Below are positions 1 through 5,576 of a stretch of 9,844 nucleotides of DNA, piece by piece (position 1 is the first letter of the stretch; every line of letters starts with the position of its first letter). The notes beneath the pieces are model-generated. The model did no database searches and was not told where the DNA came from. It saw only the letters and a program-made list of their open reading frames with translations. The translations under genes and the position numbers were made by a program. The DNA lies in NCBI GenBank assembly GCA_964354225.1, contig CAYGZC010000111.1, positions 1 to 9,844 on the forward strand, written 5' to 3'. The stretch is from CAYGZC01 sp964354225 (GTDB lineage: Bacteria > Bacteroidota > Ignavibacteria > UBA10030 > SZUA-254).

Positions 1-534
1 TTTTACAAGCCGCTGGAGCTCTTCAGTCGAAGCTGTGAGGATAATCTGGTCGCTCAATCGCGCATGAGATATTTTGAATGCATTTCGATCAATCATCTTG
101 GCAAGCCAATCATTATCCAGCATCGATAGCTTCAAAGTGTCTGATCTGATGAATACTTTGGAGATCGTGTGAACGGGAAATAGATGAAAATTATAAAATC
201 CGTTTTTCACTTTCGTTTCGGGTTTACCCGGATGAATATCGAGAAAATAATTCTTTCCAAGTTTACCAAGTTGAGCAATAAATTTTGCCGTATCACCGGG
301 AACCTTCATTCCTGAATTTACTTCGTATTCAGCTTCATAGTGCCAAAGAGTATATTCTTTTTCACCTGATTTCTCGAATGTCCATGTATTTTTTCCTTCT
401 TTCTCAACCCAAGTACCGACTAAATTTGGATTGAAGATTAAGTCTTCATCAGTGAAGAGTGGATATAAGGAACGGACACACCCGGCGACAAGCAATACTA
501 TGGCAAAGATAATAAGATATTTCATTCTTATCAT
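1..534 (-). CDS. Putative lipoprotein of unknown function (C-terminus beyond left edge)
   Basis: An open frame on the minus strand starts at ATG 534 and runs without a stop for 178 codons to the window edge, so the C-terminus is missing. The N-terminus (MIRMKYLIIFAIVLLVAGC) is a type II signal peptide: Arg/Lys, a hydrophobic core, then a lipobox V-A-G-C with the lipidated cysteine at residue 19. The mature protein begins VRSLYPLFTDEDLIF and continues with NLVGTW and a Trp/Phe-rich beta-type stretch (TWTF, YTLWHYE), which suggests a soluble beta-rich domain anchored in the envelope. I chose ATG 534 over the in-frame ATG at 525 because AGGA lies 7 nt upstream of it; from 525 the spacing would be 16 nt. 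A promoter with a perfect TATAAT lies just upstream. It is divergent from lepA. I do not recognise a named family, so function is unknown; lipoprotein status is well supported. Confidence 0.85.
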   Translation of the reverse strand, partial: MIRMKYLIIFAIVLLVAGCVRSLYPLFTDEDLIFNPNLVGTWVEKEGKNTWTFEKSGEKEYTLWHYEAEYEVNSGMKVPGDTAKFIAQLGKLGKNYFLDIHPGKPETKVKNGFYNFHLFPVHTISKVFIRSDTLKLSMLDNDWLAKMIDRNAFKISHARLSDQIILTASTEELQRLVK

Positions 535-558
535 TTCGATTTCCTGCTTGAGAATAAA

Positions 559-587
559 ATTATAAGTTAGACTTCAATGAAGTTAAA
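559..587 (-). promoter_or_regulatory. Candidate sigma70-type promoter for the lipoprotein gene
   Basis: Read on the minus strand there is TTTAAC at 587-582, a 17-nt spacer, and a perfect TATAAT at 564-559. Transcription would begin near 552 and leave a leader of about 17 nt before ATG 534, which still contains the AGGA ribosome binding site. The -10 is strong and the -35 is weak (3 of 6). The call is by pattern only. Confidence 0.45.
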
Positions 588-622
588 CATTTTATTAGAG
601 AGAAACAAAGTTATTTCGTTCC

Positions 623-651
623 TTGCAACTCCCTCCATTTTTTGGTATATT
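623..651 (+). promoter_or_regulatory. Candidate sigma70-type promoter for lepA
   Basis: TTGCAA at 623-628 and TATATT at 646-651 are separated by exactly 17 nt, which places a start near 658, directly in front of the hairpin at 661-691. The same arrangement (TTGCGA, 17 nt, TATATT) occurs before the DUF2723 gene at 5498-5526, and that recurrence strengthens both calls. The leader to ATG 786 would be about 128 nt, long for a housekeeping gene and filled by two inverted repeats. Confidence 0.45.
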
Positions 652-660
652 TTACATGAA

Positions 661-691
661 AATCCCGTCCCGATGTATCGGGAGCGGGATT
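661..691. repeat. GC-rich palindrome (REP-like or terminator-like hairpin)
   Basis: The left arm AATCCCGTCCCGAT (661-674) pairs with ATCGGGAGCGGGATT (677-691) through 14 base pairs, with one bulged base in the right arm (G684 or C685 by alignment choice) and a 2-nt loop. On the + strand it is preceded by AAAA and followed by GCTTTTAT, so it resembles a bidirectional intrinsic terminator with a short T run. The core CCCGATnnATCGGG resembles dispersed intergenic palindromes I associate with Bacteroidota/Ignavibacteriota genomes (from memory). It is not at the 3' end of any visible gene: it sits between divergent promoters, just after the predicted lepA start site. Confidence 0.7.
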
Positions 692-723
692 GCTTTTATC
701 ATACAATAAAAATGGAATTGAAC

Positions 724-778
724 TACCCTTCCAGAAATCCCATCTCCCTTATAGGAGGGGGATTTAGGGGCGAGGGTA
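724..778. repeat. Nested inverted repeat covering the lepA ribosome binding site
   Basis: Three nested arm pairs can be drawn. TACCCT (724-729) pairs with AGGGTA (773-778), AAATCCC (735-741) with GGGATTT (759-765), and CTCC (744-747) with GGAG (754-757), around the loop CTTATA. The right outer arm overlaps the GAGGG at 772-776 used as the lepA ribosome binding site. The G-rich right side (GGAGGGGG, TTTAGGGG) resembles dispersed intergenic repeats found in several bacterial phyla, so it may be a mobile or MITE-like remnant rather than a dedicated regulator. The pairing is seen directly; any function is inference. Confidence 0.55.
772..776 (+). promoter_or_regulatory. Ribosome binding site of lepA, embedded in a repeat
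   Basis: GAGGG ends 9 nt before ATG 786, a suitable distance. A second and stronger anti-SD match, GGAGG at 754-758, is too far away (27 nt) to serve directly but could act as a standby or decoy site. Both lie in the inverted repeat at 724-778. Confidence 0.55.
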
Positions 779-785
779 ACTACTC

Positions 786-2582
786 ATGGAACATATCCGA
801 AATTTCTGCATAATTGCACATATCGATCACGGTAAATCGACTATTGCCGACCGGCTGCTTGAACGCACTGGAACGATTACCGAGCGTGAGATGAAGTTCA
901 ATCAGGTTCTTGACGACATGGAGCTTGAACAAGAGCGTGGAATAACAATAAAGCTGCATGCCATTCAGATGAAATATAAGGCGAAGGATAGTAAAGTTTA
1001 CACACTCAATCTCATAGATACACCGGGACATGTTGATTTCTCGTACGAAGTTTCACGTTCGCTCGAAGCGTGCGAAGGTGCAATTCTTGTTGTCGATGCT
1101 TCGCAAGGTGTTGAGGCACAGACAATCAGCAATCTTTACCTTGCAATAGATGCGGGTTTAGAAATTATTCCCGTTGTGAACAAGATTGACCTTCCGAGCG
1201 CAATGGTTGAATCCGTTAAACATCAGATAATGGATTTAATCGGCTGCAAGGAAGAGGAGATCATTATGTCGAGTGCTAAAATGAAGATCGGTGTGGATGA
1301 AATCCTTGAGGCAGTAGTAAATCGTATTTCGCCGCCCGCAGGCGATCCAAACGCTCCGTTAAAAGCTCTTATCTTCGATTCAATTTTTGATGGTTATCGT
1401 GGCTCTATTGTTTACATCAGAGTGTTTCAAGGAACGTTGAAAGAAAAAGATAAGATAAAGTTCTTTGCAACCGATAAAATTTTCGATGCAGAAGAGGTTG
1501 GTATACTTGAAATGCAGCGGATGAGAACAAAAGAACTTTCTGCGGGAGATGTTGGATATTTAATCCCAGGGGCGAAGGAATTGCACGACACTAAAGTTGG
1601 CGATACAATAACGAACGCCGATAATCCTGCGGAAGGACCGCTCCCCGGTTACAAAGAAGCAAAGCCGATGGTGTTTGCCGGACTTTATCCGGTCAATGCC
1701 GATAACTTTGCCGAGCTTCGGGATTCACTTGAAAAACTTCAGATGAATGATGCCTCGCTTATTTTCGAGCCCGAAACTTCAGTTGCTCTCGGTTTCGGTT
1801 TCCGTGCAGGATTTCTTGGATTGCTCCACATGGAAATCGTTCAAGAGCGGCTTGAGCGGGAATACAAGCAGGAATTGATTACGACTGTACCAAACGTCGA
1901 GTATCGTGTTGTTAAAATTGGCGGTGATGTTATATTAGTTGATAATCCGGCATTGATGCCGCCGATTGGAGATATCGAGCATGTTGAAGAGCCGTTTATT
2001 AGTGCCCAAATTATCACGCCAACCGAGTACATAGGTAACATCATGAAATTGTGTACTGACCGGCGTGGGGTTTATAAAAACACAACCTATTTTGACCCGA
2101 CACGTGCCGATCTACGATATGAGCTTCCCCTCTCCGAAATTATATTTGATTTCTATGATAAACTGAAATCAATTTCACGCGGGTACGCATCGCTCGATTA
2201 TGATTTTTTAGAGTACAGAGAATCCGATCTCGTGAAATTGGACATCTTATTGAATGGAGAATCGGTTGATGCACTCTCGTCCATTGTCCATCGTGATAAA
2301 GCATACGAGTGGGGAAAGAAACTTTGCGCGAAGCTTCGTAAGCTTATTCCACGCCAGATGTTTGAGGTTGTTATTCAAGCTGCAATTGGAAGTAAAGTAA
2401 TCGCACGGGATACAATTTCTGCTATGAGGAAAAATGTTATTGCAAAGTGTTATGGCGGTGATATAACTCGAAAGCGTAAACTACTGGAGAAACAAAAAGA
2501 AGGTAAAAAACGTATGAAACAAGTTGGAAGAGTTGAAATTCCACAGGAAGCATTTTTGGCAGTTCTTGCGATGGAAGATTAA
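786..2582 (+). CDS. lepA: Elongation factor 4 (LepA), ribosomal GTPase
   Basis: This is a full-length translational GTPase (598 residues; the family is about 600). It acts on the ribosome, where EF4 was described as a back-translocase and is also linked to 30S assembly and translation under ionic stress. All GTP-binding motifs are visible: AHIDHGKST (11-19, P-loop), RGITI (51-55, switch I), DTPGH (78-82, switch II), NKID (132-135) and SSAK (162-165). The C-terminus carries the LepA-specific domain that distinguishes it from EF-G: KCYGGDITRKRKLLEKQKEG followed by GRVEIPQEAF near the end. The start MEHIRNFCIIAHIDHGKS is the usual one for the family. It is followed at 65 nt by lepB; lepA-lepB adjacency is known from E. 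coli and lepA-hemW adjacency from Bacillus, and both partners are downstream here. No lesion is seen. Confidence 0.98.
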   Translation: MEHIRNFCIIAHIDHGKSTIADRLLERTGTITEREMKFNQVLDDMELEQERGITIKLHAIQMKYKAKDSKVYTLNLIDTPGHVDFSYEVSRSLEACEGAILVVDASQGVEAQTISNLYLAIDAGLEIIPVVNKIDLPSAMVESVKHQIMDLIGCKEEEIIMSSAKMKIGVDEILEAVVNRISPPAGDPNAPLKALIFDSIFDGYRGSIVYIRVFQGTLKEKDKIKFFATDKIFDAEEVGILEMQRMRTKELSAGDVGYLIPGAKELHDTKVGDTITNADNPAEGPLPGYKEAKPMVFAGLYPVNADNFAELRDSLEKLQMNDASLIFEPETSVALGFGFRAGFLGLLHMEIVQERLEREYKQELITTVPNVEYRVVKIGGDVILVDNPALMPPIGDIEHVEEPFISAQIITPTEYIGNIMKLCTDRRGVYKNTTYFDPTRADLRYELPLSEIIFDFYDKLKSISRGYASLDYDFLEYRESDLVKLDILLNGESVDALSSIVHRDKAYEWGKKLCAKLRKLIPRQMFEVVIQAAIGSKVIARDTISAMRKNVIAKCYGGDITRKRKLLEKQKEGKKRMKQVGRVEIPQEAFLAVLAMED

Positions 2583-2647
2583 CTCGTTAAACCGAAACGA
2601 AACAATAATTTTGATGAAAACAGATCTTAATAATTCATGGAGAGTTC

Positions 2648-3502
2648 ATGAAAGCAAAAATCAAAGCAGCAATTAAAGAGTTTGCAATAGTATTCGGTGC
2701 GTTTCTTATACTTAATAGTTTTGTTATCGCATCATTCGAAGTACCAACCGGCTCAATGGAAAACGAAATCATGACGGGTGATTTCCTGCTGGTAAATAAA
2801 TTTGTGTTTGGTGGAACTACCCCCCAGACAATTCCGTTTACTAATATCAAAATTCCCGCATTCAAACTTCCAGCTCTTTGGAAAGTTGAGAGGGGAGATA
2901 TTATCGTGTTTATATTTCCCGGCATGCGTGAGGAAGTTGAAGCAAACCCGTTTGCTTATTATTTGAAGCGGTGTATGGCTCTTCCCGGTGACACTCTGCA
3001 GGTTATTAATCGTGTTGTATATATCAATGGTAAGACTTCACCAATTCCACGCAATATGAAATTTAACACTTCGTATGTTAAATCAACACGGATTATTGAA
3101 CCAAGAATTTTTCCACCCGGTTCACCTTTCAATGAAGATAATTACGGACCAATAATTGTTCCGAAAAAAGGGAATGTCATCAATCTCAATGTGGAAAATT
3201 TCTTCCAATGGAACACTTTTATCAAAAGAGAAGGGCACACTACTGAAATGCGAGGAGGAAAAATATATGTTGATGGCAACGAAAAAGCTGCATATACGAT
3301 AATGCGTGATTATGTTTTTGGCATGGGAGATAATCGCGACAACAGTCTCGATAGCCGGTTTTGGGGTTTCATTCCTATGGAGTCGATTGTTGGCACACCA
3401 TTGATTATTTATTGGTCGTGGGATCCTGATCTTCCATTGCTGAGTATTGGAGATAAGCTTGCAACTGTGAAATGGAATCGGATTGGAAAGTTGGTTAAGT
3501 AA
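2648..3502 (+). CDS. lepB: Signal peptidase I, first tandem copy
   Basis: This membrane-bound Ser/Lys protease removes signal peptides from exported proteins on the outer face of the inner membrane. It has 284 residues with one N-terminal membrane anchor (about 12-30). The nucleophile is Ser36 in PTGSMENEI, the general-base lysine is Lys107 in YYLKRCMALPGD, and the C-terminal box GDNRDNSLDSRFWG (227-240) is canonical. An inserted segment between the catalytic lysine and that box (about 130-205, with IIVPKKGNV and KREGHT) is longer than in many relatives and typical of Bacteroidota/Chlorobiota enzymes as I recall them. ATG 2648 is preceded by GGAGAG at 2639-2644. It lies 65 nt after lepA and 9 nt before a second paralogue. 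With every catalytic motif intact, this is the likely main signal peptidase of the pair. Confidence 0.96.
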   Translation: MKAKIKAAIKEFAIVFGAFLILNSFVIASFEVPTGSMENEIMTGDFLLVNKFVFGGTTPQTIPFTNIKIPAFKLPALWKVERGDIIVFIFPGMREEVEANPFAYYLKRCMALPGDTLQVINRVVYINGKTSPIPRNMKFNTSYVKSTRIIEPRIFPPGSPFNEDNYGPIIVPKKGNVINLNVENFFQWNTFIKREGHTTEMRGGKIYVDGNEKAAYTIMRDYVFGMGDNRDNSLDSRFWGFIPMESIVGTPLIIYWSWDPDLPLLSIGDKLATVKWNRIGKLVK

Positions 3503-3511
3503 GCAATAGTT

Positions 3512-4321
3512 GTGAAAAAAAGTTTTCCAATCGGTCATTGGCTTCAAAATATCGGAATTTTTTTTACCGCCATTTTAGCGGCACTGCTGTTGAAGATGTT
3601 CGTTCTTGATGCTGTTTATATTCCTTCACCATCGATGGAAAAAACACTTCTTACAGGCGACTATGTCCTTGTGAATAAACTTATCTATGGTGCTAAGTTC
3701 CCCGGCCGTCTTCCATTCCCAAATGCAGTTATTCCATTTCTGCAATTACCCTCATTGAAAAATATCAGGCGTGGAGATATTATTATTTTCAAGCTTCCTC
3801 AAAAGGATAGCAGCAGTCTTTCCCAGAATTTAAAATATTTTGTAAAACGATGTGTTGCACTTGCAGGTGATACGATTGCAATCCAAAACGGTGACGTTTA
3901 TGTTAATGGGGAGATATTAAAACTTCACTTGGATTCTCATTCAAACAGCATTGATGATTTCGAACCTACAATCGTCCCTAAAATGGGAACAACTGTTAAT
4001 ATCACGAAGGATAATTATTTAGATTGGGAACGACTGATCAGAGAAGAAGGGCATACTATTAAGACGACTTCGACTTCAGAGATCATTATTGATAATAAAC
4101 CTGTATCAAGCTACACGATAGAAAAAAATTATCTTTTCCTTCTTGGCGACAATCTCAACCACAGTTACGACAGCCGCTATTGGGGTTTTCTACCAGAAGA
4201 GAATATCATCGGTAAAGCAATGATGGTTTATTGGTCGCTGTCCCAATTGAAACCAAGCGGGGGCTTCTCTGGTTTCCTTTCTTCAATCCGATGGAATCGC
4301 ATCGGCAGGTTTGTCAATTGA
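3512..4321 (+). CDS. lepB: Signal peptidase I, second divergent tandem copy (GTG start)
   Basis: This is a paralogue of the preceding gene, 269 residues long with an N-terminal membrane segment at about 13-32. The nucleophile Ser41 (PSPSMEKT) and the base Lys112 (YFVKRCVALAGD) are present. The C-terminal box reads GDNLNHSYDSRYWG (212-225), where the first copy has GDNRDNSLDSRFWG. The Arg-Asp-Asn after GDN is thus replaced by Leu-Asn-His, while the key Ser218, Asp220 and Arg222 remain, so activity is likely but substrate range may differ. It shares the inserted segment (TIVPKMGT...REEGHT). GTG 3512 is the only start that keeps the membrane anchor, since the next ATG is codon 29. It lies 9 nt after the stop of the first copy with no clear Shine-Dalgarno, which suggests coupled translation. 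Confidence 0.93.
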   Translation: MKKSFPIGHWLQNIGIFFTAILAALLLKMFVLDAVYIPSPSMEKTLLTGDYVLVNKLIYGAKFPGRLPFPNAVIPFLQLPSLKNIRRGDIIIFKLPQKDSSSLSQNLKYFVKRCVALAGDTIAIQNGDVYVNGEILKLHLDSHSNSIDDFEPTIVPKMGTTVNITKDNYLDWERLIREEGHTIKTTSTSEIIIDNKPVSSYTIEKNYLFLLGDNLNHSYDSRYWGFLPEENIIGKAMMVYWSLSQLKPSGGFSGFLSSIRWNRIGRFVN

Positions 4322-4351
4322 TAACATTTAACGATTTACCGATCACTCTTT

Positions 4352-5491
4352 TTGGCAAGCATTTATCTTCATATTCCATTTTGTGAGCGCAAGTGTATCT
4401 ACTGCGATTTTTACTCGGTCACCGATCATCAAGTAATCGATGATTTCATTGTTGCTATGTGTGATGAGATTGATATGTGTGTGGATTACGGCGGTAGAGA
4501 GCAGTATGAAACGATATATTTCGGCGGAGGAACACCGTCATTATTGAGACCCGAACAAATTGGAAAAATACTGAATCGTTTGCGGCGAACTTTTTCTATT
4601 AAGCCGGATGCTGAAATTACTTTAGAAGTTAATCCCGGGACAGTGGATAGAGGCAAGCTGACCGCTCTCCAACAATTAGGTGTGAATCGATTGAGCATCG
4701 GAGTTCAATCGTTTTTCGATGATGAGCTACAATTGCTGACGAGGATTCATTCTGCTGCGCAGGGAATTCAAACAATCGCTTTGGCAAAAGAAATTGGGTT
4801 TAAGAATATAAGTATAGATCTAATTTACGCTTTACCGAAGCAAACGGTGTTACGATGGGAGGAGACATTAAGAAGGGCAATTGCGTTTGAGCCAGAACAT
4901 ATCTCCGCCTACAGCTTAATCATCGAAGGGGGGACACCATTAGAATCAAAAATCAAATTGAAAGAAATGAAGCCCACACCGCTTGAGCTGGAAGCTGAGA
5001 TGTATACGCTGGCCATGGAGATTTTAAACGATACAGGTTACGAACATTATGAAGTATCGAATTACGCTGAAGCGGGTTACTGTTCAAAACATAATTGTAA
5101 CTATTGGAATCATTCCAACTACATAGGCATTGGACCTTCGGCTCATTCATTTTGGAGTATTAAACGATGGTGGAATGTTTCTGATTTACGCACTTATATC
5201 AACCAAATAATGTTAAAACATCTGCCAATTGCCGGATCAGAATTATTAACCCCGGAACAGTTATTGGATGAAGCTGTTATGCTCGGATTGAGAACCGGGA
5301 AATTAAATCTTCAACAAGTGAGGGAAGAGCATGGAATAGATTTTCTAGAATCTTCCCATTCGCTTATTGAGCAGCTCATTTCCAATAAACTCGTAATTCT
5401 TAATGAACAAATCCTTACGCTGACGAACAAAGGATTTTTGATATGTGATGAGATCAGTGAGAGAATTCTCGCTTCGATTGCTGTACGGTAG
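4352..5491 (+). CDS. hemW: HemW, radical SAM heme chaperone (TTG start)
   Basis: A 379-residue member of the HemN/HemW radical SAM family. The cluster motif is CERKCIYCDF (Cys11, Cys15, Cys18), followed by GGGTPS (58-63), EVNPGT (92-97) and GVNRLSIGVQSF (110-121). The sequence HNCNYW (247-252) matches the HNxxYW heme-binding signature of HemW, and YEHYEVSNYA with IGIGPSAHSF are family hallmarks. The protein is therefore best named HemW, which inserts heme into respiratory enzymes, not oxygen-independent coproporphyrinogen III oxidase, as many databases label it. The start is TTG 4352: an in-frame stop lies at 4322-4324, no ATG or GTG occurs between, and MASIYLHIPFC fits the family N-terminus. 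No good Shine-Dalgarno is seen. It sits 30 nt after lepB and is probably cotranscribed. Confidence 0.95.
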   Translation: MASIYLHIPFCERKCIYCDFYSVTDHQVIDDFIVAMCDEIDMCVDYGGREQYETIYFGGGTPSLLRPEQIGKILNRLRRTFSIKPDAEITLEVNPGTVDRGKLTALQQLGVNRLSIGVQSFFDDELQLLTRIHSAAQGIQTIALAKEIGFKNISIDLIYALPKQTVLRWEETLRRAIAFEPEHISAYSLIIEGGTPLESKIKLKEMKPTPLELEAEMYTLAMEILNDTGYEHYEVSNYAEAGYCSKHNCNYWNHSNYIGIGPSAHSFWSIKRWWNVSDLRTYINQIMLKHLPIAGSELLTPEQLLDEAVMLGLRTGKLNLQQVREEHGIDFLESSHSLIEQLISNKLVILNEQILTLTNKGFLICDEISERILASIAVR

Positions 5492-5497
5492 CCATTC

Positions 5498-5526
5498 TTG
5501 CGATTGTTTGATATTTCTTCTATATT
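5498..5526 (+). promoter_or_regulatory. Candidate sigma70-type promoter for the DUF2723 gene
   Basis: TTGCGA (5498-5503), 17 nt, then TATATT (5521-5526) lie in the 85-nt gap after hemW. The -10 matches 5 of 6 and the -35 matches 4 of 6, with ideal spacing. The start would fall near 5533, leaving a leader of about 44 nt that contains AGAGGA at 5567-5572 before ATG 5577. It suggests that the glycosylation-type genes form a transcription unit separate from lepA-hemW. Confidence 0.45.
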
Positions 5527-5576
5527 AAAGCCACATTGTACATTTTTCAATATTTTCATTATCCACAGAGGATTTA

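Noticed and set aside
661..698. Hairpin read as the transcription terminator of a gene
   Set aside because: No gene ends here: the lipoprotein gene runs away to the left and lepA starts to the right. The T run is only four bases.
577..813. 78-codon + strand open frame before lepA
   Set aside because: It overlaps the predicted promoter, both inverted repeats and the lepA start in another frame, and its product shows no motif.
2579..2590. TTAAC-TC-GTTAA inverted repeat at the lepA stop codon
   Set aside because: Five AT-rich pairs with a 2-nt loop and no T run; too weak to be a terminator.
3122..3547. 141-codon minus strand open frame across the two lepB genes
   Set aside because: It lies antisense to two clearly coding, conserved genes and has no recognisable domain; it is a shadow frame.
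4352..5491. Naming the radical SAM gene as coproporphyrinogen III oxidase (HemN)
   Set aside because: The HNCNYW heme-binding motif, the 379-residue length and the short N-terminus fit HemW rather than HemN.
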